This document shows positions 17,314-26,003 of a stretch of DNA of 64,000 nt, piece after piece. How positions within the stretch are numbered: position 1 is the first letter of the stretch; every line of letters begins with the position of its first letter. A program made the position numbers and the translations under genes. A model generated the notes under the pieces. That model was given only the letters and a program-made list of their open reading frames with translations. It had not been told where the DNA came from and made no database searches. The stretch is from CAYVBJ01 sp964415185. GTDB taxonomy: Bacteria > Bacteroidota > Rhodothermia > Balneolales > Balneolaceae. Location of the stretch: contig CAYPZI010000002.1 of NCBI GenBank assembly GCA_964415185.1, forward strand, positions 13,756 to 77,755, given 5' to 3'.

Positions 17314-19419
17314 TCAACTTTTTTTCATTTTGTCGATTTCAATCTCAATGTCATCAAGTTCGGCTTCTTTTGCAGAAACTTTTTGCTCGTTTTTTTCTAT
17401 TTTTTCTTTTACTTCATCGAGCAAAGTACTGCCTTTTTGAGGCTTAAAATAGCTGAGTGACTCCTGCATTTGGATTAAATCCTTATTCAGACTTGAGATT
17501 TCGTGTTTCAGATTTTCCGCTTTTTTCTGGAGTTTTTGAATTTGAGCAAGGTCTTCGGTTGAAAACTCATTCACATTATCCCTGCCAACAATACTTGCCG
17601 CAGATTTTACTGCCCGAAACCGGTCGTAGATCACGTCACAGGTTTCCCTGTATTCCTTCCACATTTTATTTTTGTATTTAATTGGAACATAACCGGCTTT
17701 TTTGAATTCCTCCTGTAATGGTTTGGCTTCTTCTACTGCCTGGATCGGGTCTTCATGGGTTTTCAGTGCTTTCAGCTTTTCAAGAATTTCATTTTTCTCA
17801 TCAAGGTTATCTTTTCTTTTTTCCTTTACATCTTTGAAATGATCCCGGCGCCGGTCATAAAAATGATCCATGGCTCCCTTGAATTTTTTCCATATTTTTC
17901 CGGATTTCCTTTTTGGAACCGGCCCGATCTCTTTCCATTTTTTCATCAAATTCTGGTAAAACTGATGGGTTTCTTCAAAATTATCGGCATCTTTTTGTGC
18001 TTCAGCTTCTTCAATCAGTTGCAGCTTTTTTTCGAAGTTTTCATTTTCCTGCTCTCTTAATACATCAACATTTTCAGATTTCTTCTCATTAAAAGCATCC
18101 GTCGCAGCTTTAAAACGGTCCCACAATTCATTTTCCTCCTTTTGAGGCAAATTGCCCGTTTTTTTCCATTTGCGATGCAGTTTGTTTACTCTTCGTGCTG
18201 CCTCAGCCAGGTCATCATAATCAATTAAAGCTTCGGCCTCGGCAATAAGGCCTTTCTTTTTACTGAGAAATTTTTCAATCTGCTTGCGATATTTTGCATC
18301 ATGCTTAAACCTCATTGAATGGAATTCATCCTGTACCTTATGGTACTGGTCCCAAAGTTCCTGGTTTTTTTCGATTGGTACGCGCCCGATTTTTCTCCAC
18401 TGCCGGGCCAGGTCTTCAAATTCTTTCTCAGCTTCTTTCCAAGCAGTTTTATCAGACAAGGACTCAATATATTTCTGCATTTTTTCAAGAACAACCAGTT
18501 TGCCAACCAGATTATCTTGTTCTTTCTGTTTTTTCTGAACAAGTCTGTCTACTTTGTGTTCTTTAAATACAGCAGCAAGCTTTTGAAAAGAAGTTTCCAG
18601 TTTTTCAGCTTCACTTTTGGGAACCGGTTTCAGCTGTTCCCATTGATTGGTTATTTTTTTTACTTCTTTTTCAGCTCCCCATTTTTTATTATCAACAATT
18701 TCCTGAAACTTGTTCAGGAGTTCTTTTTTCTTTTCAAGATTCTCTTCCCTGATTTTCTTTTGTTCCTCAAAGTGATTTTTTTTACGCTCTTCAAAACCGG
18801 CTTTGGCTTTTTCTATTCGTTTCAGGAAAGGGGTAATATCCAGTTCACCCGCATCAGGCCCGTTTTCCAACTCATGCATAATATTATCAAATTCAAGGCT
18901 GACATAGGGCCAATCTGTCATATCTTTTAATTTTTCTGCTTTTTCAGCCAGCTCAGAGTAGAATTGCCCGGTATCATCCTGCCCTTCGTTTTCTTCACGG
19001 TCATTTTTCTTAACAGACTCATCAACAGTATTCTTTTCCGAAATGTCACCTGAATTTTCTTCTTCAGGAATTTCTCCGGTTTTCTTTAATTCCGTAACCA
19101 GATCATGAACTGAACTATTAAACATAGCATGGTTTTCAATTTCAGAAAGCAGGCTTTCAATAACTTTCAGGTAAGAATCTGCGTCCGGTCTCTTAGTTGA
19201 AACAAAATTAGTAAATGCCTGTTTTAAATTCTCGAGTTGAGGCAGGATATCTTCGAGAGAGCCTTCCTGTAGCATACTCTCATCCAGTTTACCTATTTGC
19301 CGGACCTCTCCAAAAACCGGCTTTTTCAAAATTATTTCGCCGGATTTTTTTACAGCGAAATTTTGATTATCAATCAGTTCGTCGCTATTGTCGATTTCCT
19401 TATTTACTGATTCAGTCAA
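17314..19419 (-). CDS. DUF349-repeat coiled-coil protein
   Basis: A 701-residue, very Lys/Glu-rich, largely helical protein without signal peptide or membrane segments. At least five DUF349-type repeats occur from residue about 255 to 640, each with a W(K/R)xxGxVP...LWxxFxxAxDxFxxxR core (WRKIGRVP, WKKTGNLP, WKEIGPVP, FKKAGYVP). The N-terminal 150 residues are acidic and low in order. The last 60 or so residues form a coiled coil. The family is common in Bacteroidota and its biochemical role is not established. The gene is probably monocistronic: its downstream neighbour is 110 bases away and the upstream one ends in a terminator. Confidence 0.85.
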   Translation of the reverse strand: MTESVNKEIDNSDELIDNQNFAVKKSGEIILKKPVFGEVRQIGKLDESMLQEGSLEDILPQLENLKQAFTNFVSTKRPDADSYLKVIESLLSEIENHAMFNSSVHDLVTELKKTGEIPEEENSGDISEKNTVDESVKKNDREENEGQDDTGQFYSELAEKAEKLKDMTDWPYVSLEFDNIMHELENGPDAGELDITPFLKRIEKAKAGFEERKKNHFEEQKKIREENLEKKKELLNKFQEIVDNKKWGAEKEVKKITNQWEQLKPVPKSEAEKLETSFQKLAAVFKEHKVDRLVQKKQKEQDNLVGKLVVLEKMQKYIESLSDKTAWKEAEKEFEDLARQWRKIGRVPIEKNQELWDQYHKVQDEFHSMRFKHDAKYRKQIEKFLSKKKGLIAEAEALIDYDDLAEAARRVNKLHRKWKKTGNLPQKEENELWDRFKAATDAFNEKKSENVDVLREQENENFEKKLQLIEEAEAQKDADNFEETHQFYQNLMKKWKEIGPVPKRKSGKIWKKFKGAMDHFYDRRRDHFKDVKEKRKDNLDEKNEILEKLKALKTHEDPIQAVEEAKPLQEEFKKAGYVPIKYKNKMWKEYRETCDVIYDRFRAVKSAASIVGRDNVNEFSTEDLAQIQKLQKKAENLKHEISSLNKDLIQMQESLSYFKPQKGSTLLDEVKEKIEKNEQKVSAKEAELDDIEIEIDKMKKS

Positions 19420-19571
19420 TGTTATTCCTAATTTTATAAGATAAATTACGGCTCAGGGCCTGCTCAATTATAGTTTCTTAGTTTAATCAAGATTACAAAT
19501 GGAAGCAAACCGGCAAATAGTAAAATTAGGGGTTTATCCAAACATATTCACTGATTTGATCAAATTGATAC

Positions 19572-19605
19572 AAAAAAGCCGGGAGAGCAACTTTGTCCTC
19601 CCGGC
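19572..19605 (-). terminator. Intrinsic terminator after the MscS gene
   Basis: On the minus strand an 8-bp perfect GC-rich stem (GCCGGGAG / CTCCCGGC, outer arms at 19598-19605 and 19578-19585) with a loop of about 12 bases is followed directly by six T residues. It lies 36 bases after the stop of the mechanosensitive channel gene. Confidence 0.9.
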
Positions 19606-19641
19606 TGTATATTTTAAGTTAATAATCAATATCCTGCCACG

Positions 19642-20469
19642 TCAATCCGTCTTAAAAAGGTGCACATCGTGCTGCGGAAAAGGAATTGAAATATCATTGG
19701 CATCAAATTCTTCCTTAACTTTTTTGGTAATATCGAATTTAACAGGCCAGAAATCGTCTGCATTTACCCACGGACGCACCGTTATATCCACGGCACTGTC
19801 GCCAAGTCCTGATACAACAATTTGAGTTTCAGGTTCAGCAAGGATCCGGCCATCATTATCGAGCACATCCTTTATTATTTTCATTGCTTTGTCCACATCA
19901 TCACCGTATCCAATTCCGAAAACCATGTCTGCCCTCCTTGTATTATGACGGGAGTAATTCTGAATCTCACTACCCCAAACCTGGGTATTTGGAATTGTTA
20001 TACCTACATTATCGAATGAATGCATTTCAGTAACAAATAATCCAATCTCGTCTATAACACCGGTGGTGCCTGCAATGTTGACTGCATCTCCTATTTTAAA
20101 GGGCCTTAGTGCAAGCAGCATAATCCCGGAGGCTACATTACTCAAAGCACCTTGTAACGCAAGTCCAACTGCAAGTCCTGCGGCACCTAATAAGGCAACA
20201 ATACTTGTAGTTTCAATGCCGAATTGGTTTAAAACAGCGAGAATTGTAATCAGCAGTATTAAAACCCGGATTACCTGGGCAACAATCGGAACAAGTGTAT
20301 CATCTATTTTATCACTTTTTTTGCCGTAATTTTTAATTTTTTTTGTGGCCCAATTAGCAACAATCCACCCCAGTACCAATATCACAATTGCCCCTACCAC
20401 ACTGAGACCATGCTCTACCAGCATGGGCACCAGTGTTTCTGAATATGCTGCAACACTAAAATCTTCCAT
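19642..20469 (-). CDS. Small-conductance mechanosensitive channel, MscS family
   Basis: This 275-residue inner-membrane channel opens on hypo-osmotic shock to release solutes. Three transmembrane helices (about residues 20-40, 62-85 and 90-115) precede the beta and alpha/beta cytoplasmic domains. The pore-lining TM3 is clear: VALLGAAGLAVGLALQGALSNVASG, with the Ala/Gly packing pattern of MscS, followed by LRPFKIGDAV. The length matches E. coli MscS (286). A GGAG ribosome-binding site lies 7 bases before the ATG. It is flanked by terminators on both sides and lies in a stress-related group with a coiled-coil protein and Dps. Confidence 0.95.
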   Translation of the reverse strand: MEDFSVAAYSETLVPMLVEHGLSVVGAIVILVLGWIVANWATKKIKNYGKKSDKIDDTLVPIVAQVIRVLILLITILAVLNQFGIETTSIVALLGAAGLAVGLALQGALSNVASGIMLLALRPFKIGDAVNIAGTTGVIDEIGLFVTEMHSFDNVGITIPNTQVWGSEIQNYSRHNTRRADMVFGIGYGDDVDKAMKIIKDVLDNDGRILAEPETQIVVSGLGDSAVDITVRPWVNADDFWPVKFDITKKVKEEFDANDISIPFPQHDVHLFKTD

Positions 20470-20495
20470 AAGTCATCTCCATATTGTTTAGTTAT

Positions 20496-20524
20496 AAAAA
20501 AAGGGCGGTGGTAAAACCGCCCTT
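20496..20524 (-). terminator. Intrinsic terminator/attenuator between coiled-coil gene and MscS gene
   Basis: On the minus strand a 9-bp stem (AAGGGCGGT / ACCGCCCTT, 20501-20509 with 20516-20524) and a 6-base loop run into a T7 tract. It follows the coiled-coil gene by 37 bases and ends only 26 bases before the MscS start. That leaves little room for a promoter, so regulated readthrough into mscS is possible. Confidence 0.85.
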
Positions 20525-20561
20525 ATAATAAAAGATAAATTAATATTTTTAAACAGCTTAT

Positions 20562-20852
20562 TTACTTTTTTAAAATACCGGATATTTCTGCCATTCCCGA
20601 CTTCATATCCTCAAATAATTGCGCTGCGTCCTCTTGCAATTTTTCAAAGGTTTTATCACCGGCATCTTTTACTTCATCAAGCCTGCTTTTGAGACGTGAT
20701 CTCTTTTCCTTTAATGTTGAAATCCGCGACTGTATATTTTGTTTGATCTCTTCTGACTCATGGTTAGCCTTTTCCTGCAGGTCGTCAATTTTTTTATTCC
20801 ACTCTTTTAGTTTGGATTCAAGCGTTTCAATATACTCTTCACGTTTATTCAT
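20562..20852 (-). CDS. Small charged coiled-coil protein
   Basis: A 96-residue protein that is almost entirely a predicted coiled coil (heptad-like LESKLKEWNKKIDDLQEK, then ISTLKEKRSRLKSRLDEVKDAG), with no signal peptide or membrane helix. It resembles small stress-associated coiled-coil proteins in composition, but no family could be assigned. It follows dps by 51 bases without a visible terminator and is followed by a strong one, so it is probably cotranscribed with dps. The context suggests a role under osmotic or oxidative stress; that is inference. Confidence 0.75.
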   Translation of the reverse strand: MNKREEYIETLESKLKEWNKKIDDLQEKANHESEEIKQNIQSRISTLKEKRSRLKSRLDEVKDAGDKTFEKLQEDAAQLFEDMKSGMAEISGILKK

Positions 20853-20903
20853 CTGGTTACCTCCATAATTTATAGATTTCTTTTTTGATTGTGGAGTAAT
20901 CTG

Positions 20904-21407
20904 TTATTCCAAATGGCTTCTCAACATCCATGCAGTTTTTGAATGAAGTTTCAACCTTTCGGTAATCAGGTCAATCGATGCTTCATCATCTGCCTCATTA
21001 CACGGGCCTAATGCCTGGCGGCTGGTTCTTAGAATTGTCTCGTTAGCTTCAGCCAGTCTTCTTACCATTTCCAGGGCTTTGGGTTCGTCAGTGTCCTCGG
21101 TTATAGATGTAATTTCCGAAAACTCTTTAAACGTTCCAGGTGCCCTGTATCCCAGTGCTCTTATTCTTTCGGCAATATCATCTATGGCTTCAGCCAATTC
21201 CGTATACTGCTCTTCAAACTGCTCGTGCAGGGAGTGAAACAGTTCGCCGGTTACATTCCAATGATAGTTATGGGTTTTCAGATAAAGCATGTATGAGTCT
21301 GCCAGTAATTTTGACAAACCATCAGCTATCTTTTTTCTGTGCTCCTCGGAAATTCCGATATTGATTTTCATCTCTTTATTTACATCAGTTATTGTTGCTG
21401 TATCCAT
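20904..21407 (-). CDS. dps: Dps-family DNA-binding ferritin-like protein
   Basis: A 167-residue member of the Dps family of dodecameric ferritin-like proteins that oxidise and store iron and protect DNA. The ferroxidase signature is visible: LYLKTHNYHWNVTG (His residues about 46-50), then LHEQFEEQYTELAEAIDDIAERI (about 60-83), whose Asp/Glu residues complete the dinuclear site across the dimer interface. The N-terminal tail is short and not strongly basic, so DNA binding is not assured. It probably heads a unit with the downstream coiled-coil gene. Confidence 0.95.
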   Translation of the reverse strand: MDTATITDVNKEMKINIGISEEHRKKIADGLSKLLADSYMLYLKTHNYHWNVTGELFHSLHEQFEEQYTELAEAIDDIAERIRALGYRAPGTFKEFSEITSITEDTDEPKALEMVRRLAEANETILRTSRQALGPCNEADDEASIDLITERLKLHSKTAWMLRSHLE

Positions 21408-21497
21408 GTCTTAACCAATAATTTAATTATTTTTGTTGTTCATTGATAAGTACAATTTTGTCTTAGATATCATTCCCAAAATCAGGATATAAATAGT

Positions 21498-21848
21498 TTA
21501 CAATTCCAACCCGTGAACTTCTTTTAAAATGGCTTTTGCGTTTTTATCGTTTTGTTGAACCACCCGGTGCTGAAGATTTGTGATAATATCCGTTTCGGCA
21601 CTTTCAAAAGCCACTTCTTTTGCCTCTTTTTCGGTACCTGTTCTTACCAAATCATAGATATCGTCAGCTCTTACAATGCTGTATAAGTTGTCCTCATTAA
21701 ATGCATGAGACCGGAGCTCTTCATACTTCTGAAACAGTTCAGGGAACTCATCGTTATTTTGTGCCTTATCGATTACTTCAACATCACCCGGACCTTCAGC
21801 ACTGAGGGGTGTTTTACAGAGATAGAAAAATTTTTGCTTATAAATCAT
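21498..21848 (-). CDS. Hypothetical protein
   Basis: A 116-residue soluble protein that I do not recognise. It is acidic in the first half (residues 18-45, rich in Asp/Glu and Asn) and helical in the second, with an alternating pattern AKEVAFESAETDIITNLQHR. It has no signal peptide, membrane segment or metal motif; its single Cys is at about residue 11. The gene is isolated, 90 bases upstream of dps in the same direction and 178 bases downstream of sixA. Codon use looks ordinary for the window. Confidence 0.6.
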   Translation of the reverse strand: MIYKQKFFYLCKTPLSAEGPGDVEVIDKAQNNDEFPELFQKYEELRSHAFNEDNLYSIVRADDIYDLVRTGTEKEAKEVAFESAETDIITNLQHRVVQQNDKNAKAILKEVHGLEL

Positions 21849-22026
21849 TGGATAAAATATTATTAATTCGGTTTGGTATTTCTGCCTTTGGTATTTATGT
21901 AGTAAAATACGGACTTTTAGGCAGAACCCGAATCAAAATTAACCGGCAAAATACTGGATGAAGATGATTTAACAGGAAAACTCGATTCAGAAGTGTTGCA
22001 AATATTCAATCCCGGTTCCGATTCTT

Positions 22027-22539
22027 CTAACCAGCCTTCAAAAGCTTCGGTATAACGAACCACTTAATCCTGTAGTTACGGCCATCTAAATTCTTCCATG
22101 AATCAGATAAAAATTCAAAACAGACAAGGGCAGCTGTTGGCATTCGCAGCAGGCCGTTATGGCTATTGCCACATAGTAAACCAACTGTATTTTCTACCAA
22201 TGGATTATGACCGACTAACATCACTCTTTCAACATTTTTACTGCCAAAACTGCGAATGCCATTCAGATAGTCTGTTGAGGTGCCATAGTATAAATTGTCA
22301 TCCCATTTGACAGAATCGATTCCGAGAGATGCAGCACTGCAAAATAATTCTGTTGTTTGTCGTGCCCTGGCCGCGGGAGATGAACAGATTTGATCCGGAA
22401 TATACCCTGTCTTTTTTACAAATTTACCCATCAAGGCTGCATCCCCGGTGCCTCGGTTATTAAGAGGCCGGTCAAAATCTTTGAGTCCTTTATTACTCCA
22501 CGAAGATTTTGCATGTCTCATTATCAATATTTGTTTCAT
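22027..22539 (-). CDS. sixA: SixA-type phosphohistidine phosphatase (histidine phosphatase superfamily)
   Basis: A 170-residue cytoplasmic phosphatase of the branch-1 histidine phosphatase superfamily. The catalytic motif is LIMRHAKSSW (nucleophilic His8), with the second Arg in SSPAARARQTTE (about 58-69) and the second His in MLVGHNPLV (about 109-117). The short N-terminus and RHAKS sequence fit SixA, which dephosphorylates phosphohistidine in phosphotransfer domains. The actual substrate here is not known. The gene is divergent from tpm, with a 197-base AT-rich region between them. Confidence 0.87.
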   Translation of the reverse strand: MKQILIMRHAKSSWSNKGLKDFDRPLNNRGTGDAALMGKFVKKTGYIPDQICSSPAARARQTTELFCSAASLGIDSVKWDDNLYYGTSTDYLNGIRSFGSKNVERVMLVGHNPLVENTVGLLCGNSHNGLLRMPTAALVCFEFLSDSWKNLDGRNYRIKWFVIPKLLKAG

Positions 22540-22736
22540 GGCACATCTCAGTTTTAAGGTCTGTTTAAGTTTGGAAAAATATTTTCAGGGACATAATATT
22601 TTAACAAAACACCTCTCAAAATCATAAACAAAATCAGTACAAGCCAAAAAATTTGCTTATTCAAATTCTAATTGTCAGCTTTAATATGCATATTTGGAAA
22701 GTTATTTGAATCTTTAATGACAATCAGGCAATAATT

Positions 22737-23396
22737 ATGGAAATAAGTTTTTGGGAAAGCAAATGGCGAAAAGGACAAATTGGATTTCATATGGAGAATG
22801 GCTACGAACCTTTAAAAAAATACTGGCAAAAACTCGATATAGTAAAAAATCCGAATGTACTTGTTCCGCTTTGCGGGAAATCGCTTGATATAGTTTGGCT
22901 GGCCGGTCAGGGTGCACAGGTTTACGGAGTTGAAGTGATCGGACAGGCGGTTTCCGATTTTTTCCGTGATCAGCAGATTACTCCTGCCAAAAATGAAAAA
23001 CACGGTTTAAAATTTTACAAGGCCGGGCCAATTGAGATATGGAACTGCGATTTTTTCAAATTGGAACCGGATCTTCTGCCATCAATCGATATAGTTTATG
23101 ATAAAGGCGGATTGGTTGCGCTGTCACATGATTCCCAAAAGGCTTATGTAGAAAAGCTACGCTCATTCACACATCCAAAAAGCAAAATATTACTTCATCA
23201 TTTTGAATATCCGCAGCAAGAAATGGACGGGCCGCCATTCAGCATTCCGATAGATCGGATTCGGGAGTTGTTTGGGGGTATTTATACGATAAGAACCCTT
23301 TTACAGGAAACAAGTAAAACCAAATATGAAAAATTCAGGGAAAGAGGATTAAAAAGCCCCATTCTCGAACGGTTTTTATACCTTGAACCTAAATAA
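22737..23396 (+). CDS. tpm: Thiopurine S-methyltransferase-family SAM methyltransferase
   Basis: A 219-residue class I methyltransferase of the TPMT family. Key motifs are FWESKWRKGQIGFH at the N-terminus (the family's xFWxxRWxxGxxGFH), LVPLCGKSLDIVWLAGQG (about residues 42-59, the SAM-binding loop) and DIVYDKGGLVAL (about 120-131, including the catalytic-region Asp). Bacterial homologues methylate thiol-, selenium- or tellurium-containing compounds; which substrate applies is not visible. It is monocistronic by spacing. Confidence 0.9.
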   Translation: MEISFWESKWRKGQIGFHMENGYEPLKKYWQKLDIVKNPNVLVPLCGKSLDIVWLAGQGAQVYGVEVIGQAVSDFFRDQQITPAKNEKHGLKFYKAGPIEIWNCDFFKLEPDLLPSIDIVYDKGGLVALSHDSQKAYVEKLRSFTHPKSKILLHHFEYPQQEMDGPPFSIPIDRIRELFGGIYTIRTLLQETSKTKYEKFRERGLKSPILERFLYLEPK

Positions 23397-23560
23397 TTTT
23401 GGAAAAAAAGGAGCCTGCTTCCACAAAAATGTTATATTATCCCGAAAATATGATCCATTCAATTTTATTTTTTAAATCTTGAAGTTGCATATCAGATAGC
23501 CTGCATTTATTTTCTGTTTCAATTAATTTGTTTAACAACCGAACCTAACATAACGCTCTC

Positions 23561-24034
23561 ATGGATTTAGATAGAAGAAACCAGATCATCACTGTTCTGC
23601 TCGCTGTTCTCATTATCTTTTTATCTTGGTACCTTTACAGGTCAATTACGGAACCTTACCAAGTAGTAATAGAGGAGAGACAAATGACTGAAACAGTCAG
23701 ACACCGCCTGGGATTGGTTCGGGATGTACTTGTACAATATGATAACAGAAGAGGTGACTTTCCTCCGACAGAGGGCGGGCTTGACAGCCTTATTGAATTC
23801 CTGAAAACGGATTCTCTGATGCAGCAAATCGGAGCTGACAGGTTTACATTTTCCGATGGAAGCTATAAACCCGATTCCATCATTTATTCTCCAAGGCCTC
23901 CTCACAGGCGGTTTCAGTACACCCTTAATGATACCATCAGGCCTACACTCTACTTGCTCGAAGATCCGGATTCTGAAGATAAAATTGGAGACCTTCAAGT
24001 AACCACCAGGCGGAATGCACCGAACTGGAACTAA
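23561..24034 (+). CDS. Membrane-anchored protein with pseudopilin-like pattern
   Basis: A 157-residue protein with one N-terminal transmembrane helix (about residues 8-27, IITVLLAVLIIFLSWYL) and a periplasmic remainder. The stretch VRDVLVQYDNRRGDFPPTEGGLDSLIEF resembles the helix plus PPTxxGLxxL element of GspG-type major pseudopilins. However, the N-terminus lacks the prepilin peptidase GFTLxE motif. It ends 5 bases before the DUF3822-like gene and so probably heads the operon with rsmD and coaD. It may be a monotopic membrane protein of unknown function. Confidence 0.7.
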   Translation: MDLDRRNQIITVLLAVLIIFLSWYLYRSITEPYQVVIEERQMTETVRHRLGLVRDVLVQYDNRRGDFPPTEGGLDSLIEFLKTDSLMQQIGADRFTFSDGSYKPDSIIYSPRPPHRRFQYTLNDTIRPTLYLLEDPDSEDKIGDLQVTTRRNAPNWN

Positions 24035-24039
24035 GAAAT

Positions 24040-24909
24040 ATGTCTGATTCTGATGCCTGTTTGGGGATTAGTTTTGCTGCGCATCAACTGCTTTACGCTG
24101 TAAATTTTCCTGCAGAAAAAAATACACTCGCACATGTGGGTTGTATAGATTTTAATTTTGACATATGTGCAGCTATCTCGGAAAATCATATCCAAAGTAT
24201 TGCCGCAGTTGAAAATTTTCTCCGGGAAGTCAGAGAAAAATATGGGTGCCGGACAGCCCGGTTATTAATACCTGCCAACCAGGAATGCTGGTCGGTGCTG
24301 CCGCGCAGCGTATATGAAGACTCAGATGAAAGAGACGCTTACGTAGACATCCTGATGAATGGCTTACCTGTCAAAAATTTACAGAATACCTGGTTTGCTA
24401 TGGCCAATCAGGACTACAGATTTCTGCTTGTAAGAGAAAACAACATGACAAAGCGGTTTCAAAAACTTTTAAAAGATTTTTCCGAAAAAGAGTTATTGTC
24501 TGAATTTGAAATTGGATCCGAATGGCAGCTTCTCACTAACACAAACGGCTCTTTTATGACAGTAAGTTCTCAGGAAAACTATATTTCAGTAGCTTCTTTC
24601 CTTTTTGGCAAGCTGCGAGGGTCTACCTATTTTCAGTATGAAGCTATTGCAGATGTTCCTTTTTTGTGGAAATACCACTCCCGGAATTTAAGCTGGATGG
24701 ATGGAATTCATGATCAAATTCTAATTTATGGTAATCAGGCGCAGAAGTTAATGGATATGCATTCATCTATTTGGTTCGATACAGATGAAGTTATACTGAT
24801 GAATACCCTGAATAAGATGAACGTACTGGCTGATGAAAAAACCTACAGTTTTGATCTTGAAAATGCCTTTCCGGCTATCATTCAATCATTAAATTTACAG
24901 CCTGTATAG
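24040..24909 (+). CDS. DUF3822-like protein
   Basis: A 289-residue soluble protein of unknown function. Its early beta-strand pattern (LGISFAAHQLLYAVNF) and later VSSQENYISVASFLFGKL resemble DUF3822 proteins, which in Bacteroidota usually precede rsmD and coaD exactly as here; the fold is thought to be ribonuclease-H/actin-like. Assignment rests on context as much as sequence. It lies 5 bases after the membrane-anchored gene and 4 bases before rsmD, clearly in an operon. Confidence 0.7.
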   Translation: MSDSDACLGISFAAHQLLYAVNFPAEKNTLAHVGCIDFNFDICAAISENHIQSIAAVENFLREVREKYGCRTARLLIPANQECWSVLPRSVYEDSDERDAYVDILMNGLPVKNLQNTWFAMANQDYRFLLVRENNMTKRFQKLLKDFSEKELLSEFEIGSEWQLLTNTNGSFMTVSSQENYISVASFLFGKLRGSTYFQYEAIADVPFLWKYHSRNLSWMDGIHDQILIYGNQAQKLMDMHSSIWFDTDEVILMNTLNKMNVLADEKTYSFDLENAFPAIIQSLNLQPV

Positions 24910-24913
24910 AATA

Positions 24914-25483
24914 ATGAGAATTATTACCGGTAAATTAAAGGGCAGGGAGATACCGGTGCCGGATACAGGTATACTCAGGCCTACAACCGACCGCACTAAG
25001 GAAGGTTTATTTTCGGCACTTGCAAGCAGAATCTATTTTTCAGGCCTTTCCGTACTTGATCTTTTTGCAGGCAGCGGCAATCTTGGCTTTGAAGCCCTTT
25101 CAAGGGGAGCCGCTTCTGTTGTTTTTGTTGATTCGGAAGCTGAACACATTCATCACATTCAAAAACTTGCCGATCATTTTAAGCTATCTTCCTGCATAAA
25201 AACTGTCAGGATGCCTGTTGAAGAATATCTCTCATCTGCAAAAGAATCTTTTGACATCATTTTTGCCGATCCGCCCTATGATTATTATTTGCTCGGCCAG
25301 TTGCCTGATCAGATTTTAGAGCGAGACATACTTGGCAATGAAGGTTACTTTGTACTTGAACATGACAAACGACATGATTTTTCGCCGGACGAAAGGTGTT
25401 TCTATTCCAGGGCATACGGAAGAACCATCGTTAGCATTTTTGAAAATCTAAATGTAGATTCAAATCAAAAAGCTGATGAGTAA
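24914..25483 (+). CDS. rsmD: 16S rRNA (guanine(966)-N(2))-methyltransferase
   Basis: A 189-residue SAM-dependent enzyme that methylates G966 of 16S rRNA. The motifs are MRIITGKLKGREIPVP at the start, RPTTDRTKEGLFSAL, the SAM-binding LDLFAGSGNLGFEALSRGA (about residues 47-65) and the catalytic DPPYD (about 120-124). Length fits the family. Its 3' end overlaps coaD by 8 bases. The rsmD-coaD pairing is widespread in bacteria. Confidence 0.95.
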   Translation: MRIITGKLKGREIPVPDTGILRPTTDRTKEGLFSALASRIYFSGLSVLDLFAGSGNLGFEALSRGAASVVFVDSEAEHIHHIQKLADHFKLSSCIKTVRMPVEEYLSSAKESFDIIFADPPYDYYLLGQLPDQILERDILGNEGYFVLEHDKRHDFSPDERCFYSRAYGRTIVSIFENLNVDSNQKADE

Positions 25484-25976
25484 AACTGCCCTGTATCCCG
25501 GTTCATTCGATCCATTTACCTATGGACACCTCGACATTCTAAAACGTGCAACTTCACTTTTTGATAAAATCATTGTGACTGTAGCAGTGAATAACCGTAA
25601 AAATGCCGTTTTTACAGGTGATGAAAGGGTTGAGCTTATCGAGGAGTGTATTTCAGGTAAACCCTGGGCATCAAATGTGGAAGTACGGCAGTTTACCGGG
25701 CTGCTGATTGATTTTGCAAAAAATAAAGATGTCAACATATTGCTCAGGGGTGTTCGTCAAATCTCTGATTTTGAATACGAATTCAGGATGGCCCTCACCA
25801 ACCGGAGGCTGGCACCCGAAATTGATACGGTTTTTCTTATGCCCGACGAACAACTGACATTTATGTCAGCTACAATCGTAAAGGAAGTGGCCGCCTGGGA
25901 TGGAGACTTAAGCAGCTTTGTGCCTGAAAACGTAGCAAAGGCTCTTCTCAAAAAGTTTCAAAAAAAAGAATCCTGA
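25476..25976 (+). CDS. coaD: Phosphopantetheine adenylyltransferase
   Basis: CoaD transfers AMP from ATP to 4'-phosphopantetheine in the penultimate step of coenzyme A synthesis. This 166-residue protein shows the nucleotidyltransferase motif ALYPGSFDPFTYGHLDI (residues about 5-21, TxGH), NRKNAVFTGDERV, LLRGVRQISDFEYEF (about 88-102) and FMSATIVKEV, all canonical. The start overlaps the end of rsmD by 8 bases, suggesting coupled translation. Confidence 0.96.
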   Translation: MSKTALYPGSFDPFTYGHLDILKRATSLFDKIIVTVAVNNRKNAVFTGDERVELIEECISGKPWASNVEVRQFTGLLIDFAKNKDVNILLRGVRQISDFEYEFRMALTNRRLAPEIDTVFLMPDEQLTFMSATIVKEVAAWDGDLSSFVPENVAKALLKKFQKKES

Positions 25977-26003
25977 GTTTTTCTCTTAGTGAAATTATGC
26001 CTT

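Noticed and set aside
18319..18930. Plus-strand open frame of 203 codons opposite the DUF349 gene
   Set aside because: Phe-rich translation is the reverse complement of Lys/Glu-rich coding; no start signal or domain.
22683..22694. 12-bp palindrome AATATGCATATT upstream of tpm
   Set aside because: AT-rich palindromes of this length are frequent by chance here; no second copy or regulator links to it.
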